Below are positions 45,588 through 55,100 of a stretch of 64,000 bases of DNA, piece by piece. The DNA is from a virus, in the IMG/VR virus record IMGVR_UViG_3300035703_000083, positions 1 through 64,000 of that record; one strand, written 5' to 3'. The position numbers and the translations under genes were made by a program. How positions within the stretch are numbered: position 1 is the stretch's first letter; each line of letters opens with the position of its first letter. Under the pieces are notes generated by a model. It did not search any database. It was not told where the DNA came from and worked only from the letters and a program-made list of their open reading frames with translations.

Positions 45588-46784
45588 ATGGATTCACGCC
45601 CATGCTTTCGCTACGACGTTTCCACCATCAGTGATTATCAGATCACGGATGAGGGTTACTTGAGGGTTCGTGCTCGCATCGCGAGGACGGGCATCCAGTC
45701 GTATACGGATGCAAGTGGTGGTATCCGCTTGGAATACCGCCCCGAAACCGAAGTGGCTTCACAAGAAGCCCTTGACAGCTTCAGGGAAAAGTGTGTGACC
45801 AAAGAGCATCCTCCTGTGTTGCTTGATGCGTCCAACACGAAAGACTACGCAGTGGGCTTTACCAGTGCTGATGTTGCGTATTCCGATGGCTTCGTTGAAT
45901 CCACTTTGACCGTCACCGACAAGGAGACGATCGATGAAATCATGCGGGGTAATATCCGCGAGGTTTCATGTGGGTACAAAGTCGACTATGTGGACCAGCC
46001 AGGCATTACGCCTGACGGTCAACATTACGACGGTTTCCAGAAGAATATTCGCGGAAATCATGTGGCCATTGTCAAGAGAGCAAGAGGGGGAGCAAATGTT
46101 CGCCTGATGCTCGACTCAGCGGATGCCGCTGTGACCGAACTGATCACTTCTACAAAAGGAGAAACTATGTCGGCAAACATTGTGTTTGACGGCGTTTCTT
46201 TTGAGGCCGATCCTGCCCTTGCAGCCGCTATTTCGGCTGAGCGTGAAGACGCGAAGGCAAGCTACGCCGATATGAAACGCAAGTACGACGAAATGATGTC
46301 CGAAGCTTCCAAAATGAAGGAAGAAATGGACGCCATGGAGAAAGAAATGAAGGGCAAGTGCGACGCCGCCGAGGGTCGTGCTGACGCTCTGGAGCAAGAA
46401 CTGGAAGCCGCTAAGGTCGACCTGGAAGCTGCTCAGCAAGTGAATGTTGATTCACTTGTCGAAGAGCGCATTGCTCTGATTGACAAGGCTCGCACTTCTC
46501 TTGATAGCGAGTTTGATTTTGCTGGCAAGAGCGCCCGTGAAATCATGGAAGCCTCGATCAAAGCTGTTCGTGGCGACGCTGATCTGTCGGAGAAGTCCGA
46601 CGATTACGTGCAAGCAATGTTCGACACTCTGGCTGAAGTTGCTCCGCGCAACGATTCGGCTGCGACTGACGAGCTGCGCAAAGCCGTGGCATCTATTGCC
46701 ACTCCCGTGTCTGCTCCTTCGTCTTATATGGACAAGCTGCAGAACGCTTGGAAAACTCCCCTCTCCGTTACCAAGGAGCGCTGA
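45588..46784 (+). CDS. DUF2213 prohead protease with nested scaffold
   Basis: A 398-residue protein. The first ~190 residues match DUF2213 (DYQITDEGYLRVRARIARTG, VTKEHPPVLLDASNTK, GYKVDYVDQPGITPDG, GNHVAIVKRARGG). The second half is a long coiled coil (EREDAKASYADMKRKYDEMM, MDAMEKEMKGKCDAAEGRAD) that fits an internal scaffold. At 46167, in frame, an ATG has AAAAGGAG seven bases upstream, so a 205-residue scaffold is probably also made alone, as Nu3 within C in lambda. It would guide capsid assembly and then be removed. Confidence 0.82.
   Translation: MDSRPCFRYDVSTISDYQITDEGYLRVRARIARTGIQSYTDASGGIRLEYRPETEVASQEALDSFREKCVTKEHPPVLLDASNTKDYAVGFTSADVAYSDGFVESTLTVTDKETIDEIMRGNIREVSCGYKVDYVDQPGITPDGQHYDGFQKNIRGNHVAIVKRARGGANVRLMLDSADAAVTELITSTKGETMSANIVFDGVSFEADPALAAAISAEREDAKASYADMKRKYDEMMSEASKMKEEMDAMEKEMKGKCDAAEGRADALEQELEAAKVDLEAAQQVNVDSLVEERIALIDKARTSLDSEFDFAGKSAREIMEASIKAVRGDADLSEKSDDYVQAMFDTLAEVAPRNDSAATDELRKAVASIATPVSAPSSYMDKLQNAWKTPLSVTKER
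46167..46784 (+). CDS. predicted internal scaffold start, 205 aa
   Basis: In frame with the DUF2213 gene. AAAAGGAG (46154-46161) and ATG 46167 begin MSANIVFDGVSFEADPALAA and continue through the coiled-coil scaffold half. A separate scaffold product is inferred from the strong ribosome site and from the domain break at this point. Confidence 0.65.
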   Translation: MSANIVFDGVSFEADPALAAAISAEREDAKASYADMKRKYDEMMSEASKMKEEMDAMEKEMKGKCDAAEGRADALEQELEAAKVDLEAAQQVNVDSLVEERIALIDKARTSLDSEFDFAGKSAREIMEASIKAVRGDADLSEKSDDYVQAMFDTLAEVAPRNDSAATDELRKAVASIATPVSAPSSYMDKLQNAWKTPLSVTKER

Positions 46785-46786
46785 TT

Positions 46787-47344
46787 ATGGCCACTTTTTC
46801 TGGGGTGAGCACTGGAACGGCTGGCGGTGTGCAGCAGAGCTATTCGCTTGCACTCACTGCTCTGCTTGAAGGTCAGCTCTCCGATATTCGCGACAATACC
46901 ATTGGCACCTATGTCAATGAGACTGGCGCTGGCATTGCATTCGGCGATGTCGTCACTTATGCATCGGGCGGCACTGTCGCCAACTCCGCCAAGACCATTG
47001 CTGGCACTGGCGAAACCGTCGTTGGTATCAACATCCTCACCTATGTGGATGAAGCTTCCGATGACGCTAATGGTCGCCCTGCTGTTAAGGCTGGCCAGGC
47101 CATGAACGTTGCTAACGAAGGTGCAGTTGCCGTGTATGTGCATGGTTCTGTCACCCCCGCAACGGCTGTGCGTGTTATTCACACCGCCACTGGCGTTCAA
47201 TATGCTGGTCAGTTCCGCGCTGCTTCCCTGAGCGGCAAGACTGCAGTGCTCTCGAACGCTCGCTACCTCACTTCCGTCACCGGCTCCGGCCTGGCGATTG
47301 TTGAGCTGAACGGTCCTTCGTTCACCCTCACCGCTGATTCTTGA
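46787..47344 (+). CDS. capsid decoration-type protein, 185 aa
   Basis: ATG 46787, two bases after the previous stop. MATFSGVSTGTAGGVQQSYS, GAGIAFGDVVTYASGG and AGQAMNVANEGAVAVYVHG give a beta-rich profile like DUF2190 or other head-decoration proteins placed between scaffold and capsid genes. No tail-type signature. Role inferred from position. Confidence 0.7.
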   Translation: MATFSGVSTGTAGGVQQSYSLALTALLEGQLSDIRDNTIGTYVNETGAGIAFGDVVTYASGGTVANSAKTIAGTGETVVGINILTYVDEASDDANGRPAVKAGQAMNVANEGAVAVYVHGSVTPATAVRVIHTATGVQYAGQFRAASLSGKTAVLSNARYLTSVTGSGLAIVELNGPSFTLTADS

Positions 47345-47358
47345 TAGGAGGCCCTCAA

Positions 47359-48273
47359 ATGTCTGATTTCCGTATGGATGAAGCTGGGCTCTTTCTTGAG
47401 CGTCAGCTTGAGTACATCCGCCCTCAAGTGTTTGAAGTCGAATATGCCGACATCAAATACCCCACCCTTCTGCCTGTAACCAGCGAAGCTGGTCCTGGCG
47501 CTCAAACCTTCACCTATCGCATCATGGATGCGACTGGCGAATTCAAGCTCATCGCTGACGCTGCTGACGATCTGCCTCGTGCCGACATCAGCCAGATCGA
47601 GAAGAGCATCAGCATTCGCTCGTTTGGTGGTTCCTTCGGTTACACCGTTCAGGAACTGCGTGCCGCTCAAATGGCCAATATCGCTCTGGAGCAGCGTCGC
47701 GCTGCTGCCGTGCGTCGTGCCTACGAGGAGAAGGTGGAGAACGTCGCCATGTTTGGCGAAAGCTCTGTCGGCCTGGCTGGCTTCTTCAACAACGCTACTG
47801 TTGACGTGGTCGCTGCCAACACTTGGTTCACTGGCACCACTGCCACTGGTACCACTGCTCAAGACATGCTGGATCTGCTGAACTATGGCGTGACTGCCAT
47901 TATCAACGGCTCCCAGATGAAAGAGCAGCCCGACACCATCCTGATGGCTTGGGAAGACTACAACGTCATCTCCACTCGTCGCAATTCCGATTCTTCGGAC
48001 GTGACCGTGCTGGAGTACTTCCTGCGCACTAACCCCTTCATCCGCAACGTTGAGCCCATCAACCAGCTCGATGCCACTAATGGCAAACTGAGCAAGAACC
48101 GCATGGTGTTCTACAAGCGCGATCCCCAGAAAGTGCAACTGCACATTCCGCAGCCGCTTGAGCTGTTCCCGCCCCAACAGCGTGGTCTGGAATTCATCGT
48201 TCCCGCTCATGCCCGCGTGGGTGGTGTGGCTCTCTACTATCCCAAGAGCGTCCTGTACCTGCAGGCTCCCTGA
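47359..48273 (+). CDS. major capsid protein (DUF2184)
   Basis: A 304-residue protein from ATG 47359. SDFRMDEAGLFLERQLEYIR, IKYPTLLPVTSEAGPGAQTF, ISQIEKSISIRSFGGSFGYT and PLELFPPQQRGLEFIVPAHA match the DUF2184 major capsid family, with an HK97-like fold. It has a good ribosome site (AGGAGG 12 bases upstream) and codon use richer in GC than its neighbours, as expected for the most abundant virion protein. Confidence 0.88.
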   Translation: MSDFRMDEAGLFLERQLEYIRPQVFEVEYADIKYPTLLPVTSEAGPGAQTFTYRIMDATGEFKLIADAADDLPRADISQIEKSISIRSFGGSFGYTVQELRAAQMANIALEQRRAAAVRRAYEEKVENVAMFGESSVGLAGFFNNATVDVVAANTWFTGTTATGTTAQDMLDLLNYGVTAIINGSQMKEQPDTILMAWEDYNVISTRRNSDSSDVTVLEYFLRTNPFIRNVEPINQLDATNGKLSKNRMVFYKRDPQKVQLHIPQPLELFPPQQRGLEFIVPAHARVGGVALYYPKSVLYLQAP

Positions 48274-48324
48274 GGATAGTTAAGTGATGGGCGTTAAGCT
48301 AGTGAACAGTTCTTTTGAACACAA

Positions 48325-48711
48325 ATGTTGATTGCTTATCGCCCTGACCTTGAAAATCCGCCGCGTGAAGGAGGATTTGGCATTATTACTGAAGCTGGTT
48401 TGATTCAGCTCAGTCCTGGGGTGAATACTGATGTTCCTGAAACTAAGTGGGATATTGCCCGCAAACATGGCACAGTCAAACGCCTTATGGCAATTGGCGC
48501 CATCGAAGAGGTGAAGGAACAGGCCACCATTCAGGAAGTCCCTGACAGCATCGACACTCTCATTCAGCTTCCATTGAATGAAGCCTATCGTCTGCTTGAA
48601 ATCATGCACGACGAAGACCAACTCAAGCAATGGAAAGGAAAGGAGGGAAGAGTGCGCATCAGGAATGCCATTAACAAGCGTCTAGAAAACATCAAAGCTG
48701 GGAACGTCTGA
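48325..48711 (+). CDS. head-associated hypothetical protein, 128 aa
   Basis: MLIAYRPDLENPPREGGFGI then ITEAGLIQLSPGVNTDVPET and a helical C-terminus ending INKRLENIKAGNV. Placed between capsid and connector genes in a conserved siphovirus order. It may be a head completion protein. No firm family. Confidence 0.65.
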   Translation: MLIAYRPDLENPPREGGFGIITEAGLIQLSPGVNTDVPETKWDIARKHGTVKRLMAIGAIEEVKEQATIQEVPDSIDTLIQLPLNEAYRLLEIMHDEDQLKQWKGKEGRVRIRNAINKRLENIKAGNV

Positions 48712-48713
48712 TT

Positions 48714-49028
48714 ATGGCCGTCACCTACGCAAGTTTTCTGGATCGTTTCCCTGAATTTACCCCCCATCCATCGGGAATTGTAAACGGGGCCCTCAATGAA
48801 GCCGCAGCGGATGCCACGAGCGATGTTTTCGGAGATCAAACTGATCGCGCCGTAAAGCATCTTGCAGCTCACATTATTGCCATTCAGCTTGCGCAAATGG
48901 GCGTCCAAATCGGCGCCACCGAAGGCAAGGTGTATGGCCAAGGGCTCGAAGCCACGCAATATGGCCAAGAGTTCAAGCGCATGCTCGATACCGTCGCTGG
49001 ACCTTCTTCCATTGGTTTCGTCGTATGA
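48714..49028 (+). CDS. head-tail connector (DUF4054)
   Basis: MAVTYASFLDRFPEFTPHPS with the helical AAHIIAIQLAQMGVQIGATE and GQEFKRMLDTVAGPSSIGF match DUF4054 adaptors, ring-forming proteins below the portal. It overlaps the next gene by ATGA-type coupling. Confidence 0.85.
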   Translation: MAVTYASFLDRFPEFTPHPSGIVNGALNEAAADATSDVFGDQTDRAVKHLAAHIIAIQLAQMGVQIGATEGKVYGQGLEATQYGQEFKRMLDTVAGPSSIGFVV

Positions 49029-49414
49029 TCAACGGCCTTTCGCCACTTGCAAATGCCACTTTGGTTTGGCAGGTGGCGTCTGGCTATGTTCAAGACGCAA
49101 CCACTGGTAATTATGTTGCAACCGCCACGGGCGTTACTTACTACGCCTCGTTAAAGCAAAAGACCAATCCCCGGTTTGACTATTTGCTTGGCGCCGATGC
49201 GACTGCAGTGTATATGGAGGGACGACTAACTGGCCCTTTAGCACTTTCTGGAGTCACCCCTGGAAGCTCTGCTGCTGCAACGATTAACGGAAGAGAAGGG
49301 CGGTTTGAGCTGCTACCAAATGAGCAAATTGCTGAACATTATTGGCAATTTCTCGGCGCACCAATCAGAGGCATTTTTAGACTGGTTGGCAAAGGAAGCG
49401 TCTTGAACGCTTAA
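49025..49414 (+). CDS. head closure protein candidate
   Basis: A 129-residue beta-rich protein. MINGLSPLANATLVWQVASG then QKTNPRFDYLLGADATAVYM and GREGRFELLPNEQIAEHYWQ. Position between DUF4054 adaptor and tail genes is that of head-closure or stopper proteins. Family match not certain. Confidence 0.65.
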   Translation: MINGLSPLANATLVWQVASGYVQDATTGNYVATATGVTYYASLKQKTNPRFDYLLGADATAVYMEGRLTGPLALSGVTPGSSAAATINGREGRFELLPNEQIAEHYWQFLGAPIRGIFRLVGKGSVLNA

Positions 49415-49440
49415 CTGCTCTTTTCTTACTGAGATTTTCC

Positions 49441-50025
49441 ATGGCAATTTTTTCTCCCCAGGAACTGGTTAAGAGCCAAGACGTTATCCTGCGTGTTGGC
49501 GCCATTCCTTCAAACTCCACTCGTCCAATCATCACGCAAAGCGGCGCGACTTTCGCTGTTAGCGGCGCTCCCACTCTGTATGTCATGCAGGGCGTGACCA
49601 CCGCTTCGGTGGCCTTCAATGACAACAACCAAGAGTTCTACCTGCTTGGCGGTGGTGGTTTTGCTGATAGCGTGATCGTTACGTCTCAAGCCACGGCCTC
49701 GATTACGTCCTACTTCCAGAAGGACGTGGACGGCACCACATTCATTCCCGACAGCTTTGACGAAGCGTTCCAAGTCATCTCTACGGCTCGTTACGACAAG
49801 TTCTACGAAGTGTACGTTGAGATTAACAAGCAACTTGGTGTGAGCGGCACCACTTACTACTACGACCGTGTGGCTTTCTCTGCAGCCGTGATGAATTACA
49901 ACGAGAACTACCCCGCTGACAACTTGGTGGAAGTGACTTTCGACCTAGTTAGCCGTGGCCGAATCGGCATTCACCAGAATGCCACCAGCAGCGGCACTAT
50001 TGTCCCGACTGGCCCCAATAGCTAA
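49441..50025 (+). CDS. major tail protein candidate
   Basis: A 194-residue protein. MAIFSPQELVKSQDVILRVG and GGGGFADSVIVTSQATASIT then YYDRVAFSAAVMNYNENYPA read like a tail tube or related structural protein. It is followed by a strong terminator (50052-50077), so it may be made in excess of the genes after it, as expected for a tube subunit. Two further tube-like genes lie at 61941 and 62363. Confidence 0.65.
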   Translation: MAIFSPQELVKSQDVILRVGAIPSNSTRPIITQSGATFAVSGAPTLYVMQGVTTASVAFNDNNQEFYLLGGGGFADSVIVTSQATASITSYFQKDVDGTTFIPDSFDEAFQVISTARYDKFYEVYVEINKQLGVSGTTYYYDRVAFSAAVMNYNENYPADNLVEVTFDLVSRGRIGIHQNATSSGTIVPTGPNS

Positions 50026-50051
50026 TTTCCTTTCCATTGTTTTCTTTGCTA

Positions 50052-50077
50052 GCCTGCCTATACGGCAGGCTTTTTTA
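50052..50077 (+). terminator. rho-independent terminator
   Basis: GCCTGCC-tatac-GGCAGGC followed by six T. It lies within the tail operon, five bases before GTG 50080, and would lower expression of downstream tail genes. Confidence 0.88.
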
Positions 50078-50079
50078 TT

Positions 50080-50487
50080 GTGAACATTTCTCAATTGCGG
50101 GATGCAATTACAACCTTGCTCTCTGCCAGTCCCAATTTGATCGGGGAGTACGTACTGCCAAGCAATACTCGCGTTCCCGCTGTTTATGTGGTTGGCCAGC
50201 AAGGTGTACCTTCCGAATGGCGAGTCGAGGGGCTGGAGGTGACAATGAGGCAGTTTCCAGACTTGCGTCCCGGCTCACCATTAAGTGGCACGGTTAAGGT
50301 GAATCAGTTGTGGGAAGTGATTTTAGTGCAATACACGCCCAGCTCCAGCACTATGGCGACGGCAATGGACAGGATGGTGCGTAGATTTCCTGATGCCACG
50401 CCACGATATACGCCAGGCGATGACGTGGCTTATGAGCGTTGCCGTTTTGTCTTGCCTGATATGATTTTGCGGCCTTTGGTATCATGA
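50080..50487 (+). CDS. tail terminator candidate, 135 aa
   Basis: GTG 50080 gives VNISQLRDAITTLLSASPNL then VYVVGQQGVPSEWRVEGLEV and QLWEVILVQYTPSSS. Length, beta-alpha pattern and place just before HK97-gp10-like and tail genes fit a tail terminator or completion protein. Start is GTG immediately after the terminator. Function inferred. Confidence 0.65.
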   Translation: MNISQLRDAITTLLSASPNLIGEYVLPSNTRVPAVYVVGQQGVPSEWRVEGLEVTMRQFPDLRPGSPLSGTVKVNQLWEVILVQYTPSSSTMATAMDRMVRRFPDATPRYTPGDDVAYERCRFVLPDMILRPLVS

Positions 50488-50945
50488 GTGCAATTATCAC
50501 TGGCGGGAAAGTTGTCAATGGAGAAAGGCTGGTAGCGAAGCTGGTTCAAGCTTTTGAGGACTGGGCGGAGGAAGATATTACTAATGCGTGGTGGGACGAT
50601 CAATTTCGTGAAATGGGAAAGTGGAACTACGATGGCATCACTCGTCGCAAGAGCGGAGAGACTGTTGGTTCACCTCGTGATATTTACGATCTGGGTGCTC
50701 TTTACGAGAGCGGAGTGAATAGCTACAACTTTGATGCGTCAAAGACCGTCGCAGTAGCTAGCTGGAGATGGGACGCAAGAAATAGCAGTGGCGATTATTA
50801 TGCTCGCTACGTCCATGACGGCCTTGGCACCAATTTGACTGCTAGGCCTTGGACGGACGAACTATTTTATCCGCAAAAATTTAGCGGAAGCGTGCCGGAG
50901 CGGGCATTGCAGAATAGGATTAAGAGCGCGTTGACGATCAAATGA
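50484..50945 (+). CDS. head-tail joining type protein, 153 aa
   Basis: MSAIITGGKVVNGERLVAKL, then EDWAEEDITNAWWDDQFREM, and SGDYYARYVHDGLGTNLTAR. The YARYVHDG motif resembles HK97 gp10-like proteins. It overlaps both neighbours by ATGA-type junctions, inside the connector-to-tail block. Confidence 0.7.
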   Translation: MSAIITGGKVVNGERLVAKLVQAFEDWAEEDITNAWWDDQFREMGKWNYDGITRRKSGETVGSPRDIYDLGALYESGVNSYNFDASKTVAVASWRWDARNSSGDYYARYVHDGLGTNLTARPWTDELFYPQKFSGSVPERALQNRIKSALTIK

Positions 50946-51199
50946 TCATTGACTACCTCCATAGCCCTGACTCCACTGTCCATGCCATTAACAACGAGAT
51001 AGAAGGCATGGCATTGCAAGCGGGCATCCTTTGCCTCATTTCCTGCCGCGAAAGCACCATTAGAATTGCAAACGACAGTCATTCATTCTTGGTGGAAATC
51101 CCTAGGGAGTTCCGCTCAGGCCATGAACGGGTGAAAGTGTTCAACGCTTTGCTTAACATTCTTGATCATGAGCAAATACAGCTTTCTTCTTCAAACTAA
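50942..51199 (+). CDS. hypothetical protein, 85 aa
   Basis: MIIDYLHSPDSTVHAINNEI then EGMALQAGILCLISCREST. It overlaps the previous stop and the next start by 32 bases. It may be a tail assembly factor; no family is recognised. Confidence 0.6.
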   Translation: MIIDYLHSPDSTVHAINNEIEGMALQAGILCLISCRESTIRIANDSHSFLVEIPREFRSGHERVKVFNALLNILDHEQIQLSSSN

Positions 51200-51716
51200 G
51201 GCCGCAGACTACTTTGAGCTAACGCCTGAAATTCGCCTGAAGAAATACAATGGCTGGCTCGTAGCAGAGGCTATTGAGCAAGAAGAAATTAGCAAGCTGC
51301 AAAGCCAGGCAACTATTCGTGCCGTGCAACTGGCCAAGCGCATTGCAACTACCAAAGACATTCCACTGGATGAAGCCTTTGCGCTTCTGCAGGGCGCAGG
51401 CTCCATCACTGAAACGGAATTGCTTTCCGACTTCACAGACGAGACGATGGCCATGATTACGAGTGGCACGTCCGTAGAGGCCACCAACGCTCGTATGGTC
51501 ACTGCCTTTATCCGCTCCAGGGGGCAGGGCATGATTGACGGCGAATGGACCGATCTTGGCGATTGGGAGATTGACGATACCAAAGGACTGCCTCGTGCCG
51601 CCATCGCAAAAGTGGTGGAATTCATTGCTGCCGAGCAAGATGCAGAAGCTAAGGAGGCAGTGGCTGCAGCAAAAAAAGCGAAGAGCAAGCCCCAAAGTGC
51701 GTCACAGAACAGTTAG
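51168..51716 (+). CDS. tail assembly chaperone, short form (G-like)
   Basis: A 182-residue protein from ATG 51168, with helical sequences AVQLAKRIATTKDIPLDEAF and LPRAAIAKVVEFIAAEQDAE. Near the end is the heptamer A-AAA-AAA (51671-51677) in the correct phase for a -1 shift. Without shifting, translation stops at 51716. It lies just before the tape-measure gene, exactly where lambda gpG is found. Confidence 0.8.
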   Translation: MSKYSFLLQTKAADYFELTPEIRLKKYNGWLVAEAIEQEEISKLQSQATIRAVQLAKRIATTKDIPLDEAFALLQGAGSITETELLSDFTDETMAMITSGTSVEATNARMVTAFIRSRGQGMIDGEWTDLGDWEIDDTKGLPRAAIAKVVEFIAAEQDAEAKEAVAAAKKAKSKPQSASQNS

Positions 51717-52144
51717 AAGCTCAAGCGCGAGAATTCCTGAAAGCGCTGACCAATTGGAACGATATTTACTTTCGCTTATCAGCCTCTGATTACAGAGACG
51801 ATAGATGGCATGCACGCAATTTTGGCAAGCAGCCAATTCGTGATGTGAAAGCAGCGTTGAAATATTTGGAAAAGCACGACATAGCAAGGTACAACATTGA
51901 AAGTGTTGCCATTGCCAAGCTTGGCGCGATGGTGGCTGGGATGATGGCGGGCAAAAAGAGTGGCGTCAAGCCTGAGTTTTTCTTGCCTTTTGATCCCAAG
52001 GCCACACAAAAAGAAGAAGGCATAACTGATGCTAGCTTGGCGGTACTTCAGCGTTTGATGCGAACGAGAAGAATGGATGGCAGGGTGATAGCTTTACTTG
52101 CCGACGAAATGAAAACCTTGGCCGGACGAAACAAGGAAGAGTGA
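51168..52144 (+). CDS. tail assembly chaperone, -1 frameshift fusion (GT-like)
   Basis: After AAA AAA at 51672-51677 a -1 slip continues in a frame that is open to 52144: AGC GAA GAG ... and through WNDIYFRLSASDYRDDRWHA to DVKAALKYLEKHD and onwards. The -1 frame has no start of its own before 51845 and reads as normal protein, so the fusion (about 325 aa) is the natural product. This is the classic G/GT arrangement that coats and folds the tape measure. Confidence 0.85.
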
Positions 52145-52182
52145 CTATAGAATTAAGAAACTAGAGACAATGGCGTAAAATC

Positions 52183-55100
52183 GTGGCTCAAGACGCACAA
52201 CTCCTGCTAAAAGTAGGTCTTGATCTCACCGCTTTTCGCAATTCGCTGGCCACCCTTGGCCAGGCGGCAACTGGATATAATTTACCGATCAAAGTAAAGT
52301 TTGACCGAGGGGCAATCAAGCGTGAAATTAGCAACTTACAAAGATCTATTGGCCGTCAAAAATTTAACGTTGAATTAAATATCGTCGGCGGACTAACAAA
52401 GGATCAGTTTGAAAAAATTCAATCAAGGCTCGATACTCTTTCCAAGATTAAGGCGGTAGAAATACCAGTCAGCGTGCGAGCGGCTACTAGTCAAAAAGAA
52501 ATTCAAAAGGTTGTAGCTGATCTGAATCGCTCTATCAAGGGTTCCAAGATTCTGTCCAATACAGGAGGAAAACTACGTGCTCCTGTTAGCATTCGTGCGG
52601 CCATTACCCAGACCGACATTGTTGGCTTCAAGAGAGAAGTAGAGAATAAGCTTTCGGGAATTAAAGTGAAAGTTGGAGTAGAGGCCCAGGCCGGCGCGGT
52701 GGCCGGAGAAAAAACGCAAAGACCTGGTTTCGAGGCTGCACGACGGCAAGTTGCCACCCTTGGAGTTGAACAACTGCGAGCTAGTGCGTTCAAAAGACTA
52801 GGAGAAGAGAGTAGATCGGCTCAGCAGGTAAGCACTTGGCTCGACACCATCGTTACCCAAGGACTTAAAGGACCCGCAAAAACACAACAATTAAACGCTG
52901 TACGGGATTTTCTTGCCAACGCGCTTGCGGAATCCGCCTCGCGAGGCATTGAAGCGCGAATGATGCCATTGCGAGGACAGTCGCGTATATCGGCACCTAG
53001 ATCGGCGTCCAACATCAATACAATATTAGATCCCATTGCAGGGCTAACTAAAAATCCTCGAGCTGCTCGCCGCATGCTTCGCATGCTTCCCGAAGAAAGG
53101 ATTACCACGGATCTCTTAGGGCTGGCAAGTCGTCAGGCAAGCTACTTAGAACAAGTGCCTAGCGCTCGCGGAATGCAGCGCGATACCAAGGGATTCGATC
53201 CTTTATTGAAAGCCATTTCCGAACAATTTACCAGTTACACTAGGTCTCTCAATCCAAGCAATCCTTGGATAGGAAAAATTGGGGATGGGTTGAAAAATAT
53301 TACGCAAGTAGCAAGCGTTGCCGCCGCGCAAAAGGCGCTTCCTCCTATTGGAGGAACAACTAGTCGCATAAATCAAAGCCTTTTCCCCGTGAGTGGCATG
53401 ATGGGACCATCGTCTCAACTGCCTCCTAGAGGGTCGATGACAGTAGAGTCATTCGGGAATATTCGTGCACTTGGGGGCAGGTTCCCATCGGCTCGCATGC
53501 TGGAAGTTGGCGGTCCGCCAGCAATGGCTCAACACATGGGCGGAATGATGGCTGGTTATCAAACCAGAGCGGGAGCAATGGGAGGATACAATCCTGGTGT
53601 ACGATCGAGCGCATTTTTTCCGATGGAGGGAATGCTCGCACCATCGTCTCCACTGGGACGCATAACCGCTCAAAGCAGCATGTTTGGACCAAGTGGCCCA
53701 TTCGGGCCAGGGAACAGACCTCCCGGAGGCTCTTACCCTGGCGGGGGCGGCGGAGGCGGCGGAATGTTTGGGGGCATTCCCAACATTTCGTTGCCTGGTT
53801 CCGGCGCCATCCGAGAACTAGGGCAAGAGTTCGCTTTTGCGACTAAGCAGGTTTTACTGTTTGGTCAGGCATATAAATTACTTGCTTTCATTCAAAATTT
53901 TCCAGCGCAGGTCGGGCAAGCCGTTGGTCAACTGCAAAGCTTTAGAAACACTTTGAATGCAATTTCGCCGAGCGCGGCGGAGGCTGCAAAGTCAAATGCG
54001 TTTATTCTTTCCATTGTCGACAAATACAACGTGCCGCTTCAGTCCGCGAGGGATGGCTTTACAAAGCTTTATGCGTCTATGGCGCCTGCAGGCTTCCGTG
54101 GAGATGAAATTCGCGGCTTGTTTGAAAGTATTTCCATGGGAGCGGCCACATTTGGCATGAGCGCCGACAAGGTGGATCGCGTGATTTATGCGTTTTCGCA
54201 AATGGCCAGCAAGGGTCAGGTGATGAGCGAAGAACTTAAGGGGCAGTTAGGTGATGTGCTGCCAGGTGCCATGGCTCTTTTTGCTCAAGCCGCCGGATTT
54301 GAGGGGCCAGCAGCGATTTCTAAATTTTCGGCAGCCCTTGAAGATGGCGCATTCAAAGGCGAAAACATGGTCAAGCTTCTCAAGAACGTGCAAGTCGTCA
54401 TGGCTCGAGAGTTTGGTCCGGGCGCAGAGGGGGCTGCATTGACATTCCAAGGTGGAATTAATCGCATGCAGAATTCATTGACCCAGCTTTACGAAGCATT
54501 TGAGCCTGTAGCTGTTGGGTTTATGAATGAAGTGGTCAAGCCCCTCACTGATGGTATTCGCGTTGCAGCAGATGGATTCACTGCCTTTTTTCAAGGCGTT
54601 GCGGCCAGGACGCCACAAGGCGCTGCGTTTGCGCAAGAATTGGCGAAGCTAGGGCCATCGCTAGAGGGCATTGGCAGTAACTTGAGAGGGCTGCTGCCAA
54701 CCTTTGAATTATTTGGAAACATTTTGTTGAATGTCGGCAAACTTTTACTAGCAATTGCTGGCAATCCTGTCACAGGTTTTTTATTAAAAGTCTATGCAAA
54801 TGTGTTGCTTGTCAATACAGTTTTTAGCTTGCTTGGCGGGAAAATTCTGGTCGGCTTAATTTCTAGCATCAGCGCTTCTATTGCACGATTTATAGCTCTC
54901 AATGTTCAAGTGGGATTGTTGCAAAAAACGACAGCGGTCGCAAATTCAAACTTGGCGGGCACGCAGGTGCAAATGGCCTTATTAACAAGAAACGCTGCTG
55001 CTGCGGTTGGACCTGTAAGCATGCTTAAAACAGCGCTTATGGGATTGGCGCGTATTGGCTTGATCGCGATTGCAATTCAAGTGGCGATTGATGGCATGGC

